DNA from: CAYPHA01 sp964410215
Lineage (GTDB): Bacteria > Calditrichota > Calditrichia > Calditrichales > CAYPHA01
DNA: 64,000 bases
Reading direction: 5' to 3'
Assembly (NCBI GenBank): GCA_964410215.1
Contig: CAYPHA010000018.1
Location: 4,083 to 68,082 of the forward strand
Shown: one piece after another, positions 16,506 through 25,949 of the stretch
How the letters are laid out: every line of letters begins with the position of its first letter
Position numbering within the stretch: the first letter of the stretch is position 1
Notes under the pieces: model-generated
Database searches by the model: none
What the model saw: only the letters and a program-made list of their open reading frames with translations
What the model was told of the DNA's origin: nothing
Position numbers and translations under genes: made by a program

Positions 16506-17252
16506 GTGAAGATTCTTGCCTTATACAGTATCAAAGGCGGTGTGGGGAAAACCGCATCGGCCGCGAACCTGGCTTTTATGGCTGCACAACACGGTCATCA
16601 CACCCTCCTTTTCGATCTGGATCCCCAGGGCTCTTCCAGCTACTATTTCAGGATTAAACCGCCTAAGAAACTGAAACGGAAAGTACTGTTTCAAAGCAAG
16701 AAAAAGATCGACAAATTTATCCGCGGTACCGATTTCGAGCATCTGGATTTACTCCCGGCACACCTGTCTTACCGGAAAATGGACCTGGCCCTCGATGACC
16801 TGAAAAAACCAAAAAAACGTTTTTCGAAAATCTTTGGCGATTACAGTAAAGAGTATGACTATGTCTTTATTGATTGTCCGCCGAATATTACACTGGCTTC
16901 GGAAAATGTATTTCATGCGGCGGATCATATTGTTGTGCCCTTCATTCCCACCACCCTTTCCTTTACGACCTATGAACAACTTATTGCGTTTTTTAAAGAC
17001 AAAAGCCTGGACCGGTCAAAAATTCTAGTATTCTTTTCCATGGTGGAGAAGCGTAAAAAACTGCACAGGGAAATGATTGAGAAGATGTCCAAAAATAAAA
17101 CGCATTTTCTTAAAACCCAGATTCCCTATTCCTCTGTCGTTGAAAAAATGGGCATCCACCGGGAACCGGTTGATCGTTTCGAACCGCACTCGGTAGCTTC
17201 AAAAGCGTACAGGGAACTATGGCTGGAGATTGAAAGCATGATCGAAGCATAA
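16506..17252 (+). CDS. ParA/MinD-family ATPase
   Basis: This 248-residue protein has the deviant Walker A KGGVGKTASAA near residue 10, Walker A' LLFDLDPQGSS, and Walker B YVFIDCPP. This is the ParA/Soj/McdA class that forms nucleotide-dependent gradients on the nucleoid and positions DNA or protein cargo. A Lys-rich stretch (PPKKLKRKVLFQSKKK) lies near residue 55. No parB gene or parS-like site is seen next to it, and the origin region is not in the window, so chromosome partition is not supported. It is the last gene of the ppk1 operon: GTG start, AGGAG site, 12 bases after the CHAD stop, then a strong terminator. A cargo-positioning role for polyphosphate granules is my inference. Confidence 0.9.
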   Translation: MKILALYSIKGGVGKTASAANLAFMAAQHGHHTLLFDLDPQGSSSYYFRIKPPKKLKRKVLFQSKKKIDKFIRGTDFEHLDLLPAHLSYRKMDLALDDLKKPKKRFSKIFGDYSKEYDYVFIDCPPNITLASENVFHAADHIVVPFIPTTLSFTTYEQLIAFFKDKSLDRSKILVFFSMVEKRKKLHREMIEKMSKNKTHFLKTQIPYSSVVEKMGIHREPVDRFEPHSVASKAYRELWLEIESMIEA

Positions 17253-17283
17253 AAAAAAAGCGGCTTTTCAGCCGCTTTTTTTT
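17251..17283. terminator. Bidirectional intrinsic terminator between the ppk1 operon and serC
   Basis: The stem GCGGCT (17260-17265) pairs with AGCCGC (17270-17275) around a TTTC loop. It is flanked by A9 on the left and T8 on the right, so it works as a U-tract terminator in either direction. It closes the operon that ends with the ParA-like gene on the plus strand and serC on the minus strand. The serC stop codon begins inside the T-run. Confidence 0.95.
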
Positions 17284-18364
17284 ATCCGTTTTTAGCAGAA
17301 AAATTCTTCATGAAACCGGCGAGTGTCTCCAATGCCACGAGCGGTACGGCATTATACGCGGATACGCGGATACCGCCGACGGAACGGTGCCCTTTCAATC
17401 CCAGCATACCGTTTTCCAGGGCTTCACTGATGAACTGTTTTTCCAGCTCTTCGGAAGGCAGCCTGAAGGTGATATTCATGAGAGAACGGCTTTCTTTCTT
17501 AACCGTTCCTCTGTAGAAATCATCTGAATCCAAAATGTCATAAATCATACCGGCTTTCTGCCTGTTTATCTTTTCGATGTTTTCGACACCACCCTGGTTT
17601 TTCACCCATTCCAGTACCAGTTTAACGACATAAATAGCAAAGGTGGGCGGTGTATTGTAAAGGGATTCTTTGCCGCCGATAATTTTATAGCTGGTCATTG
17701 TGGGGATATTATCCGGGCTTTTTTCCATCAGGTCTTCACGGATGATGACGATCGTCACACCGGAGGGCCCCATGTTTTTCTGTGCACCGGCATAAATCAG
17801 ACCGAATTTGCCTACATCGATTTTACGGCAATTGATATCGGAAGACATGTCACAAACGAGCGGAACGTCACCGGTCTCCGGGAATTCGGCCCACTGTGTA
17901 CCGGCAATGGTGTTGTTCGATGTGATGTGCAGATAGGAAGCGTCGGGAGTTACGGTAAAGCCGCCTGGAATATGCGCGTAATTATCATCTTCGGATGTGG
18001 CGATCACATCAACGTTCTTTCCAAGTTTTTTTGCCTCCTGTATGGCTTTTTTCGCCCAGGAACCGGTATTGATATAATCGGCATGACCGTCGGCACCGAT
18101 CAGATTCAGCGGAACGGCGGCGAATTGGAGAGTAGCACCACCCTGGAAAAAAAGCACCTTATAGCCCGGGGGGATGCCCATGACTTCTCTGGCCAGCTCT
18201 TCCGCACCTTTAATGATAGCATCGAAGCTTTTTGAGCGGTGACTCATTTCCATGACCGACAAACCTTCGCCTTTATAATTCAGCAAATCCCGTTGCACTT
18301 CTTCCAGAACGGAAAGGGGGAGTGCCGCCGGACCGGGATTAAAGTTGTAAATGCGTTCTTTCAT
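17282..18364 (-). CDS. serC: Phosphoserine aminotransferase
   Basis: This PLP enzyme converts 3-phosphohydroxypyruvate to phosphoserine in serine synthesis and also acts in pyridoxine synthesis. The 360-residue length, opening NFNPGPAALP and the active-site Lys segment YAGAQKNMGPSG are typical. The FQGGAT and SYKIIGGKESLYNTPPTF motifs are also typical. A strong AAGGAGA site precedes the ATG at 18364. The gene stands alone. The next gene upstream on the same strand, lptD, ends about 150 bases away. Confidence 0.97.
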   Translation of the reverse strand: MKERIYNFNPGPAALPLSVLEEVQRDLLNYKGEGLSVMEMSHRSKSFDAIIKGAEELAREVMGIPPGYKVLFFQGGATLQFAAVPLNLIGADGHADYINTGSWAKKAIQEAKKLGKNVDVIATSEDDNYAHIPGGFTVTPDASYLHITSNNTIAGTQWAEFPETGDVPLVCDMSSDINCRKIDVGKFGLIYAGAQKNMGPSGVTIVIIREDLMEKSPDNIPTMTSYKIIGGKESLYNTPPTFAIYVVKLVLEWVKNQGGVENIEKINRQKAGMIYDILDSDDFYRGTVKKESRSLMNITFRLPSEELEKQFISEALENGMLGLKGHRSVGGIRVSAYNAVPLVALETLAGFMKNFSAKNG

Positions 18365-18516
18365 AGTCCATCTCCTTATTTGGTATTATCTCTTTGCTTA
18401 TATACGTTGTCTTCCGTTGATCTTATGAAGGCTATTTATCCGTATAATCAACGTTTCCGGAATATACAAATTGCTGGTGAAAAATTGAACATATTCTTTG
18501 CCGATTTTAAAAATAT

Positions 18517-21192
18517 TTAATATCGCGGAATATACTGGCTGTTCCGGGCATGTTTGGTAAACTTGATATCCTGAAGGACGCTTGATTTGATATTGATGCG
18601 GAAATCATAGTAGCCTCTTTCGGGCTGCCAGCCAAAAGACATTTCCCAGCAATGAAGATCGCGGTAGATGTTATAACTCTGGTTGACCATTTCCCGGGTC
18701 GTCATATCGATGCGGGCATTCCAGCTGACTTTCCAATTCTTGGTGACTTGCATATTTGCCCGGGCCGAAATGTTGAAATTCTCCACAGGATTGTTGATGT
18801 CGTTACGGTTGTAAGAATAATTGAAGCTAAAATTCACCGACCAGGGTATTGTAATTTTTTTTGTTTCCTCCCGCTCATCGATATCGACCACAGAGCTGAA
18901 ATCGGTATTCAGAATTCCATCATCCTCCGGAATCGTTTCTTCCGCTTCCGCTTCTCCGTCACTGCGCCGTTTTTCACGACGGCTGGAGGTTTCCTCTTTG
19001 TCTTTTTTCTGTTCGAAGGTTTTATTACTGATTCCAAAACCAAAGGAGGCGCTGGCATTGAGCAGCCGGGGTAAAAAGGTGTCCTTATCAAAAACCAGAG
19101 TGTTGATCCGGCTGCGACCGCTGGCATTTGCTTTGTAAAATGTATGGGTGGCCCGCAGGCTGAAACTGTTACCCAGGATCCGTGTGCGGAGATTACTGCT
19201 CAGATTGGACCATTTCAGGCTGTCGGCGTTAAAATTATAACCCGACGAAAAATTCAGCGTAAAAAGGTCCATTTTTTTTTCTTTACCCTCATCATCGATC
19301 AATTTGGCCTGGAAAATATTGTTCAGGCTCATGCTGACACGCTGCGATTCGTTCCGCGGTGTGGATCCGGCCAGGGTACCCTGAAAGCGGTCATATTCGA
19401 TTTCATTGCCGCTTGAATCCTCTATGGTATCGAAATAGCCGTAGAAGGGGCTGGAGAAGTCAGGAGTGTAGGTATAGCTGATCGAGGGGTCCATTTTGTG
19501 ACGTATAAATTTCAGGTCGCCGATATTCGGTTCGAACAGACCGTACAGGGTTGTTTTGGCACCCATACTGGTATTGAATGTCCGGCGGGCGGCAAACTGC
19601 TTCTTATCGGAATAGACGATCTCCCCGGTTTCGGGATCCAGCCGGGCGGTACGCACTTCGTCAACCCAGTTTTCGGTGTAACTGACCGAAGGGGTGAGAT
19701 TGAAATATTTGAGAAACTTCTGCGGCGAGTTCATGCTCAGCCGGTGATTGATGCCCGACCGTTCTTCTGTTTCAAAAACATCGGCCGAATCGAGGGGGCT
19801 TATGCGTATTTTTTGCCCTTTCCGTACCAGGTTGGAATTATATGAAAAATAGATATTCTGGTACCAGTCCCGTTTCGCTCCCAGCTTGTTTCCTGTAAGC
19901 GTCTCATAAATACTGCTCTGCGACCGGTTAAAGGATATATTCGGAAGGGTATAATCAACGCGTCCGTTCTGAAGGTTTTCCGTACGGCTCAGGTTGGCTG
20001 TCATACTGTTTTTGGTGCCCTTCCATTTTTTCCGGACCGACAGGTTCGATGTGATCTGTTGATTGAGACGATCATCAAAGCTGGGTGAGGTTTCCCGGAC
20101 AAAATTTTTATCACTCTGAAAACTGCCGGCACCGGAGATGGACAGGGTCGGATCGATGGTCTGGTTGTGCTTGAAGCGGAAACGCCAGCGTTCCCTCCGT
20201 TCGCCGGTAGTCGGATCTTTCGGAAAATATTCGCCGGAGAGGCTTCCGTTAAGAATATACCGGATGGTGTAGCGCAAATCAGCACGGTAGGTGAATCCGA
20301 GTTTATCGTAAAAGTCGGTCAGGAACGTGGCGTCGAAATAATCGTTCGGGGCCCAGTAATACCCCAGACCGCGCAGGTTACGTCCTCCATAGCGGTTTTC
20401 ACCATAGGAAGGAATCATGATGCCGGAATGGCGGCCGCGTTTATTAGGAAATATGCCGAAGGGAAGGGCCATCAGGGGCACATCGGCGATATAAAAAACA
20501 ATCGGCCTCGCAATCACTTTGTCCTTGAAGACGACACGCATCTGTTTGCTTTTAAAATAGAAATGCGGATCATCGATGTTTTCACAGGAGGTAAAATAAC
20601 CATCTTCCACCAGCAGGGTCTTATCCGATATTTTATTGATACGTTCGCCCTTGTAATAGCCGGGATCCATCTGCGTTTTTCCGTAAGTGATTTTCCCCCG
20701 CTTTGTATTAAAATCATATTCGATAAAATTTCCCTCGAGGGGTTCTTCGCCTTTCTCTGCAAAAACCGGTGTTCCCTTATAGATGGGCTGTCCGAGTGAA
20801 TCAACGGAATCGGCAACACCCTCCGCAAACAGCAGGTTTCTGTTCCGGTCGATTTTAATATGCTCAGCTGTCAGGGTCATATTGGTATACTCGATCCGGG
20901 CATTTCCCTGCAATTTTATCGTGTTGCCGTCATAGCTGAGGAATATTTTTTCCGCCCAGTACTTGATGGGTCCTTCAAGCTGCGTTTGGGACTTAAGTGA
21001 GTCTGATCCGGACGTCCCCCGGAGGGAGTCAGTAGGTGCCACTATGCCGGAATCGGGTAAAACAGCGGTCACGGTATCGGCATCTGCAACCCGGGCAGTT
21101 GACAGCACCGGTCCAAGGATTAAAAGGAACGGCAGGATCCGCTTTACTAAATCAATGATAACTGTTCGTGTGTTTTGTCTTTCTGCGATCAA
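18517..21192 (-). CDS. lptD: LPS-assembly outer-membrane protein LptD
   Basis: This 891-residue outer-membrane protein has an N-terminal signal sequence (LVKRILPFLLILGPVL). An OstA/LptA-like beta-jelly-roll (residues about 75-200: NTIKLQGNARIEYTNMTLTA and GNFIEYDFNTKRGKITYGKT) and the LptD barrel follow. The conserved YFTSCEN...PHFYFKSKQM region and the PVFYIADVPLMALPFGIFP block are visible. It inserts LPS in the outer leaflet with LptE, so the cell is Gram-negative with LPS. The start is a TTG that overlaps the rnr stop (TTGA at 21189-21192), the last member of prmC-rnr-lptD. A charged, low-complexity insert (KDKEETSSRREKRRSD) lies in the barrel part. Confidence 0.93.
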   Translation of the reverse strand: MIAERQNTRTVIIDLVKRILPFLLILGPVLSTARVADADTVTAVLPDSGIVAPTDSLRGTSGSDSLKSQTQLEGPIKYWAEKIFLSYDGNTIKLQGNARIEYTNMTLTAEHIKIDRNRNLLFAEGVADSVDSLGQPIYKGTPVFAEKGEEPLEGNFIEYDFNTKRGKITYGKTQMDPGYYKGERINKISDKTLLVEDGYFTSCENIDDPHFYFKSKQMRVVFKDKVIARPIVFYIADVPLMALPFGIFPNKRGRHSGIMIPSYGENRYGGRNLRGLGYYWAPNDYFDATFLTDFYDKLGFTYRADLRYTIRYILNGSLSGEYFPKDPTTGERRERWRFRFKHNQTIDPTLSISGAGSFQSDKNFVRETSPSFDDRLNQQITSNLSVRKKWKGTKNSMTANLSRTENLQNGRVDYTLPNISFNRSQSSIYETLTGNKLGAKRDWYQNIYFSYNSNLVRKGQKIRISPLDSADVFETEERSGINHRLSMNSPQKFLKYFNLTPSVSYTENWVDEVRTARLDPETGEIVYSDKKQFAARRTFNTSMGAKTTLYGLFEPNIGDLKFIRHKMDPSISYTYTPDFSSPFYGYFDTIEDSSGNEIEYDRFQGTLAGSTPRNESQRVSMSLNNIFQAKLIDDEGKEKKMDLFTLNFSSGYNFNADSLKWSNLSSNLRTRILGNSFSLRATHTFYKANASGRSRINTLVFDKDTFLPRLLNASASFGFGISNKTFEQKKDKEETSSRREKRRSDGEAEAEETIPEDDGILNTDFSSVVDIDEREETKKITIPWSVNFSFNYSYNRNDINNPVENFNISARANMQVTKNWKVSWNARIDMTTREMVNQSYNIYRDLHCWEMSFGWQPERGYYDFRINIKSSVLQDIKFTKHARNSQYIPRY

Positions 21193-23393
21193 CGTCTTTT
21201 TCGCCTGCGTCTTTTCGTTTTGGGTTCCACGGGTTTTATATCAGCGGGTTCCATTTTATTATCACTGAGCACTTCCTGGAGGGAAAACTCCACTTCCTTT
21301 CGTTCCACGGTGACCGTGTCCACACGGACACGTACTTCATCACCCAGACGGATGATCTGTCCCGAATCCCGCCCGATTAGTGAATAGGATTTATCATCAA
21401 AAATATAAAAATCGTCGGTCAGACCGGACATGGCAATGAGTCCTTCGACAAAGGTCTCTTCAAGTTCAACAAAGATTCCGAAGGATGTCACGCCGGATAC
21501 AAAACCCTTGAACACCTCACCCAGGTATTTTTCGATATATTCCACCTGTTTGAGTTTTATCGATTCCCGTTCGGCTTCCATGGCCAGCCGTTCCATGCGT
21601 GTCGATTGCTCAGCGATCCCTTTAAGCTGTTTCTCTATACCGGATTGGGGTTTTGCAGATTCGGCGTAGTGTTTGAGGAGGCGATGCACGGTCAGATCGG
21701 GATAACGGCGGATGGGCGAGGTGAAATGGGTGTAGTCTTTGAATCCCAGTCCGAAATGCCCGATATTATTTTCCGAATAGACCGCTTTCATCATCGACCG
21801 CAGGGCCACTTCTTCGATGATCAGTTCTTCCTTCGTGCCTTTGATGTCCTTCAGCAGTAGCTGAAAATATTTGGACGTTACCTGTTTCACGGGTTTGAAG
21901 GGAATCTTCAGAGCGCTGAGAAAATCGAAAAACTTTGCCATTTTTTCGCTGTCCGGTTTTTCGTGAATGCGATAGAGAAAGGGCAACGGTTTATTGGGAT
22001 CCGGACTGATCTTTTTTATATGACCTGCTACGGTCTGGTTGGCCATCAGCATGAATTCTTCCACCAGCCGGTGACTGTCCAGGCGATTCCGCGGAATGAT
22101 TTCGACCGGCTTGCCCTTCTCATCGAGAACGAACCGCACCTCGGGGGTTTCAAAATCGATGCCACCGGTAGCGAAGCGTTTTTTTGTCAATTCCCTGCTC
22201 AGGGACATCATATCATCGATGACCGGTTTGAAGGGGTCTTCCATTTTACCGTCGGCAATTTCCTGGACCTCTTCGTAATGGAAACGCCGCTTGCTGTGAA
22301 TGACCGAAGGCGAGATGGTATAATCGATTACATCGAGGTTTTTATCGAGCTCCATCAAACAGGAAAAGGTCAGTCGGTCTTCATTCGGTTTCAGGCTGCA
22401 CAGTTCATTGGACAGGTGTTCAGGCAGCATCGGGATGACACGGTCGACCAGGTAGACACTGGTTGCCCGGCTGAGCGCCTCTTTGTCGATGGTGCTGCCC
22501 GGAGTGACATAATGGCTGACGTCGGCAATATGGACGCCGAGTACCGGATTCCCGTTTCCGTTCACTTCCAGGGAGACGGCGTCGTCAAAATCACGCGCGT
22601 CGACCGGATCGATGGTAAAACAGGTTAGATCGCGCAGATCGAGCCGGTCTTTTATGGTTTTTCCCGTGATTTTTGCAGGGATCTCTCGTGTATCGGTTTC
22701 AACAACAGAGGGAAACTTGATTTTTAAGTTGTATGAGTGGGCGACGGAAAGGATGTCGACACCGCGGTCACCGGGATTACCCAGCACCTCGATGATTGTT
22801 CCTTCCGGGTTGTGCTGGTCACTGGCCCAGCTTTCAAAGCGGATGAGCACTTTCTGGCCGTCCTCTGCGTTTCCCGTTTCATCCTTTGTCACGATGATAT
22901 CGCGGTAGATTTTGCGGTCATCGGGGATGACATAGGCGTAATAATCGGTCTTTCGGAATGTTCCGACGATTTCCGTCCGGAAGCGGGTGATGACATTTTT
23001 TACAAAGCCTTCCAGCCGTTTACCGCGGGAGGCGGCATAAAGCTGAACCTCGACGATATCCCTGTCGAATGCAGTATTCAGGTTATTGCGGGCTACGAAA
23101 ATATCCATATCCTGTCCGTCGACCATAACGAAACCATATCCTGCCCGTGTTGTACGCAGTTCGCCTGTCAGATGTTTTGCTTTTTTGGGAAAGGCGTATT
23201 GATGCTTGCGGACATGGATGATTTCACCCGAAGATAAAAGGCCTTGCAGGGCCGCTTCGAAAATGTGATAATCTTTTTTATGGATGCCCAGCGTGCGGCT
23301 CATCAGTTTCCTTGGAACCGGGACGCCCGGGGTCTCCTTGAGAATTTCGCGTATTTCGCGCTGGATACTTTTTACGGAACGTTTTTTCATCAT
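21189..23393 (-). CDS. rnr: Ribonuclease R
   Basis: This 734-residue RNB-family 3'-5' exoribonuclease degrades structured RNA and takes part in RNA quality control. Order of domains: N-terminal HTH-like region, cold-shock domains, the RNB catalytic block (CFTIDPVDARDFDDAVSLE with the metal-binding Asp cluster, then GVHIADVSHYVTPGS), and an S1 domain near the C-terminus (GEVFKGFVSGVTSFGIFVEL). It ends in a basic tail (KTKRRRRKRR). Start and stop overlap prmC and lptD by four bases each, so the three genes are translationally coupled. Confidence 0.97.
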   Translation of the reverse strand: MMKKRSVKSIQREIREILKETPGVPVPRKLMSRTLGIHKKDYHIFEAALQGLLSSGEIIHVRKHQYAFPKKAKHLTGELRTTRAGYGFVMVDGQDMDIFVARNNLNTAFDRDIVEVQLYAASRGKRLEGFVKNVITRFRTEIVGTFRKTDYYAYVIPDDRKIYRDIIVTKDETGNAEDGQKVLIRFESWASDQHNPEGTIIEVLGNPGDRGVDILSVAHSYNLKIKFPSVVETDTREIPAKITGKTIKDRLDLRDLTCFTIDPVDARDFDDAVSLEVNGNGNPVLGVHIADVSHYVTPGSTIDKEALSRATSVYLVDRVIPMLPEHLSNELCSLKPNEDRLTFSCLMELDKNLDVIDYTISPSVIHSKRRFHYEEVQEIADGKMEDPFKPVIDDMMSLSRELTKKRFATGGIDFETPEVRFVLDEKGKPVEIIPRNRLDSHRLVEEFMLMANQTVAGHIKKISPDPNKPLPFLYRIHEKPDSEKMAKFFDFLSALKIPFKPVKQVTSKYFQLLLKDIKGTKEELIIEEVALRSMMKAVYSENNIGHFGLGFKDYTHFTSPIRRYPDLTVHRLLKHYAESAKPQSGIEKQLKGIAEQSTRMERLAMEAERESIKLKQVEYIEKYLGEVFKGFVSGVTSFGIFVELEETFVEGLIAMSGLTDDFYIFDDKSYSLIGRDSGQIIRLGDEVRVRVDTVTVERKEVEFSLQEVLSDNKMEPADIKPVEPKTKRRRRKRR

Positions 23394-24271
23394 TTTACCT
23401 TTATTTTAAGGATACGCGGGAGCTGGTTATAATCATTCAGGATTTCAACGGAGCTAAAACCAGCATCCCCGGCGATGGCGTCAATCGATCCGGCATTCGT
23501 TCCGCTCATCTCCATAAGTAGATGGCCGGCCTGCAGGGGGGAGCCCTGTCTGACCAGCGTAATAATTTGTTTGTAATAAGTCAAACCGTCCGATCGGTCT
23601 GTCAATGCCTCTGCCGGTTCGTGCTCCCGGATTTCTTCCGGCAGTTGTTGATACTCCGGGGCCGAAATATAGGGTGGGTTTGAGACAATCATATCAAACC
23701 GTGGATCTATCCGTTCCGGCCAGGGGGTGAAAATGTCATGTTTCACGAAAGTGATATCCTTTACCTGGTTCTGTTCTGCATTTTCTACGGCTTTCTGCAG
23801 ACTTTGTTCACTGATATCGATGGCGGTGACATGAAGTGACGGAAACTGCTTTTTCAGACTTACGGCAATACAACCGCTTCCCGTACCGATATCGAGCAAC
23901 CGGCCGGACTGCAGTCCGGCTGATTCGATCGTTTTCGCCGATTCTTCCACCAGCCGTTCTGTCTCCGGTCTTGGAATTAGGACACCGGGCCCCACTCTGA
24001 ACGTCAGCCCCATGAAATCGGTCTGACCGAGAATATACTGTAAGGGTTCCGAAGCCGCACGGCGTTTGACGACTTCGCGGAAGCGTTCCAGCTCTTCGGG
24101 CAGAACGGGTCTTTCAAATGACACATAAAGCTGCACACGGCTGAGGTTGAGAACGTGACCCAGGAGCTGTTCCGCATTCAATCGCGGATTTTCCAGCTTT
24201 TTACCTTTGAAATAGCCGGAAGTCCGGTTAATGAGTTCAATAACAGTCAATGATTCCTGAGGGGTCATCAT
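23390..24271 (-). CDS. prmC: Peptide chain release factor N5-glutamine methyltransferase
   Basis: PrmC methylates the Gln of the GGQ motif in release factors RF1 and RF2. The 293-residue protein has the N-terminal helical domain with LQYILGQTDFMGLTFRV, the PRPETE segment, the SAM-binding motif LLDIGTGSGCIAVSL, and the catalytic NPPY motif in IVSNPPYIS. It is the first gene of prmC-rnr-lptD. The usual prfA partner is not in this window. The ribosome site is weak but the start is supported by family length. Confidence 0.96.
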   Translation of the reverse strand: MMTPQESLTVIELINRTSGYFKGKKLENPRLNAEQLLGHVLNLSRVQLYVSFERPVLPEELERFREVVKRRAASEPLQYILGQTDFMGLTFRVGPGVLIPRPETERLVEESAKTIESAGLQSGRLLDIGTGSGCIAVSLKKQFPSLHVTAIDISEQSLQKAVENAEQNQVKDITFVKHDIFTPWPERIDPRFDMIVSNPPYISAPEYQQLPEEIREHEPAEALTDRSDGLTYYKQIITLVRQGSPLQAGHLLMEMSGTNAGSIDAIAGDAGFSSVEILNDYNQLPRILKIKVK

Positions 24272-24359
24272 ATACTTCAGATTCCATTTTAATCAACTTA
24301 TTAGTTTATTGTTGTAAGGGGAAAATAGCAACAGAAATTAATGCAGAAAAAAGGGAAGG

Positions 24360-24384
24360 AAAAAACGGCTCCGCAGAGCCGTTT
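24360..24384 (-). terminator. Intrinsic terminator of the ferritin gene
   Basis: AAACGGCTC (24363-24371) and GAGCCGTTT (24376-24384) form a nine-base stem with a CGCA loop (TGCG on the minus strand). On the minus strand the stem runs into a T-stretch just past the ferritin stop at 24391. Confidence 0.85.
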
Positions 24385-24390
24385 ATCTTG

Positions 24391-24891
24391 TTATTCCTGT
24401 GGTTCCTGTCTTTCACCAAGTTTACTGTCCAGCATAAAAATGGCGGTTTTATTATCGCCGATTTTGTTAATCTGGTTAATGATGTCGCTGGCCGATTTCT
24501 CTTCTTCCACCTGTTCCTGGATGAACCACTGTAATTCCACCTGGGACGGGTAGTCATTTTCCTGTAAGGCCAGTTCATAGAGATCATGAATGCTCTTCGT
24601 GACCAGTTTTTCGTGTTCCAGTACTTTTTCGAACACTTCCTTGTAGCCGGAAAAATCCGTTTCCGGCTGGTCGATTGCCTGAAGAATGACACGGCCGCCG
24701 CGATCGAAGACGAAATTATACAACCGCATGGCATGCTGACGCTCTTCCGCTGCCTGCATCATCAGGAATTGTGCCATGCCGGGCAGGTCGATCGATTCAC
24801 AGTAGGCGGACATGGACATATACAAATATTCGGAATACAATTCTTTCCGGATCTGATCATTCAATGCAGCTTCCATTTTTTCACTTAACAT
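24391..24891 (-). CDS. ftnA: Ferritin (bacterial non-haem)
   Basis: This iron-storage ferritin takes up Fe(II), oxidises it at a di-iron centre and stores it as mineral. The 166-residue chain has the ferroxidase ligands in KELYSEYLYM, the AAEERQHAMRLYNF motif and the later EEEKSASDIINQI helix, matching bacterial FtnA. I place the start at 24891 because a GGAGG ribosome site sits eight bases before it; a frame-mate ATG five codons upstream lacks such a site. The gene is divergent from lgt, and a long palindrome lies between them. Confidence 0.95.
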   Translation of the reverse strand: MLSEKMEAALNDQIRKELYSEYLYMSMSAYCESIDLPGMAQFLMMQAAEERQHAMRLYNFVFDRGGRVILQAIDQPETDFSGYKEVFEKVLEHEKLVTKSIHDLYELALQENDYPSQVELQWFIQEQVEEEKSASDIINQINKIGDNKTAIFMLDSKLGERQEPQE

Positions 24892-24960
24892 ACGGTAATC
24901 CTCCATTTTTCGTGTTTATACATTTAAAATAATGCGACAATTTATTAAACTTCATATAAA

Positions 24961-24989
24961 ACTAAAAATAAATAAGAATTATTTTTAGT
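24961..24989. promoter_or_regulatory. Eleven-base perfect inverted repeat between ferritin and lgt
   Basis: ACTAAAAATAA (24961-24971) and TTATTTTTAGT (24979-24989) pair across a seven-base loop, followed by a short T-run. The genes on both sides point away from it, so it does not end a transcript of either. It lies about 70 bases before the ferritin start and could be an operator for iron-responsive control. The sequence is AT-rich, so function is unproven. Confidence 0.4.
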
Positions 24990-25102
24990 TTTTTAACATT
25001 TTGAATGTAACTTTAAAAAAAATTACAGAAAAAAATAAAACGAAATGCATTCCCGGTAATGTAATAATAATGTAATTAACCAGGAGCAAAGGAAAGGTTA
25101 TA

Positions 25103-25891
25103 ATGGTTGAATGGAGTGTAAGTCCCGAAATATTCAGTATTGGATTTATATCAATCCGCTGGTACAGTCTCATGTTCATGCTGTCTTTCTTAATAGGGAT
25201 TTTTATTTTTAAATGGATCTACAAAATTGAGAACAAACCCGAACGGGATCTGGATGAACTGCTTTTATATATGCTTGTCGCGACGATAGTCGGTGCCCGG
25301 CTTGGTCATTGCCTGTTTTATGATCCCGGCTATTACCTGAGTAACCCCGTTAAAATCCTCAAAGTGTGGGAAGGCGGGCTGGCCAGTCACGGGGCGGCGA
25401 TTGGTATCCTGCTGGCATTGTATATATTCACAAGCCTTAAAAAAAATTATTCATACCTGTGGTTGGTGGACAGAATCGTCATCACTGTTGCCCTCGCCGG
25501 ATTTTTTATCCGTCTGGGCAACCTGTTCAACTCGGAAATTCTGGGAAAGCCGGCCGAGCTGCCCTGGTCGTTTATTTTTACCCGGGTTGATAATATTCCG
25601 CGTCACCCAACCCAGCTTTATGAAGCGTTTGCCTATCTGATTATCTTTTATATATTGTTTTCGATTTACAAAAAGAAAAAAGCGGCGACAGAGCATGGGC
25701 TGTTACTGGGCCTTTTTCTGATCGGAATATTCGGTTTCCGGATAGTCGTTGAATTTTTTAAGGAAAATCAATCTGCCTTTGAGGCGGGTATGCTGCTCAA
25801 TATGGGCCAGCTTCTCAGTATCCCGCTGGTCATTATCGGCATTATCCTGGTAGCCCGAAAACGTCCTCCGGCTGCAGTGGGGCATAAATAG
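25103..25891 (+). CDS. lgt: Prolipoprotein diacylglyceryl transferase
   Basis: Lgt attaches a diacylglyceryl group to the lipobox Cys of prolipoproteins in the inner membrane. The 262-residue protein has about seven membrane helices and the hallmark loops GGLASHGAAIGI, FFIRLGNLFNSEILG and RHPTQLYEAFAYL. The length matches the family. A good AGGAAAGG site precedes the ATG at 25103. Two direct copies of TAATGTAAT lie at 25057-25076. The call fits the presence of lipoproteins in the window, such as the one at 55532. Confidence 0.96.
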   Translation: MVEWSVSPEIFSIGFISIRWYSLMFMLSFLIGIFIFKWIYKIENKPERDLDELLLYMLVATIVGARLGHCLFYDPGYYLSNPVKILKVWEGGLASHGAAIGILLALYIFTSLKKNYSYLWLVDRIVITVALAGFFIRLGNLFNSEILGKPAELPWSFIFTRVDNIPRHPTQLYEAFAYLIIFYILFSIYKKKKAATEHGLLLGLFLIGIFGFRIVVEFFKENQSAFEAGMLLNMGQLLSIPLVIIGIILVARKRPPAAVGHK

Positions 25892-25949
25892 CCTGTCAGC
25901 CGGTCACCTTAGTTGTTATTTCATTTTACAATCCATTCAGGAGCATCCT

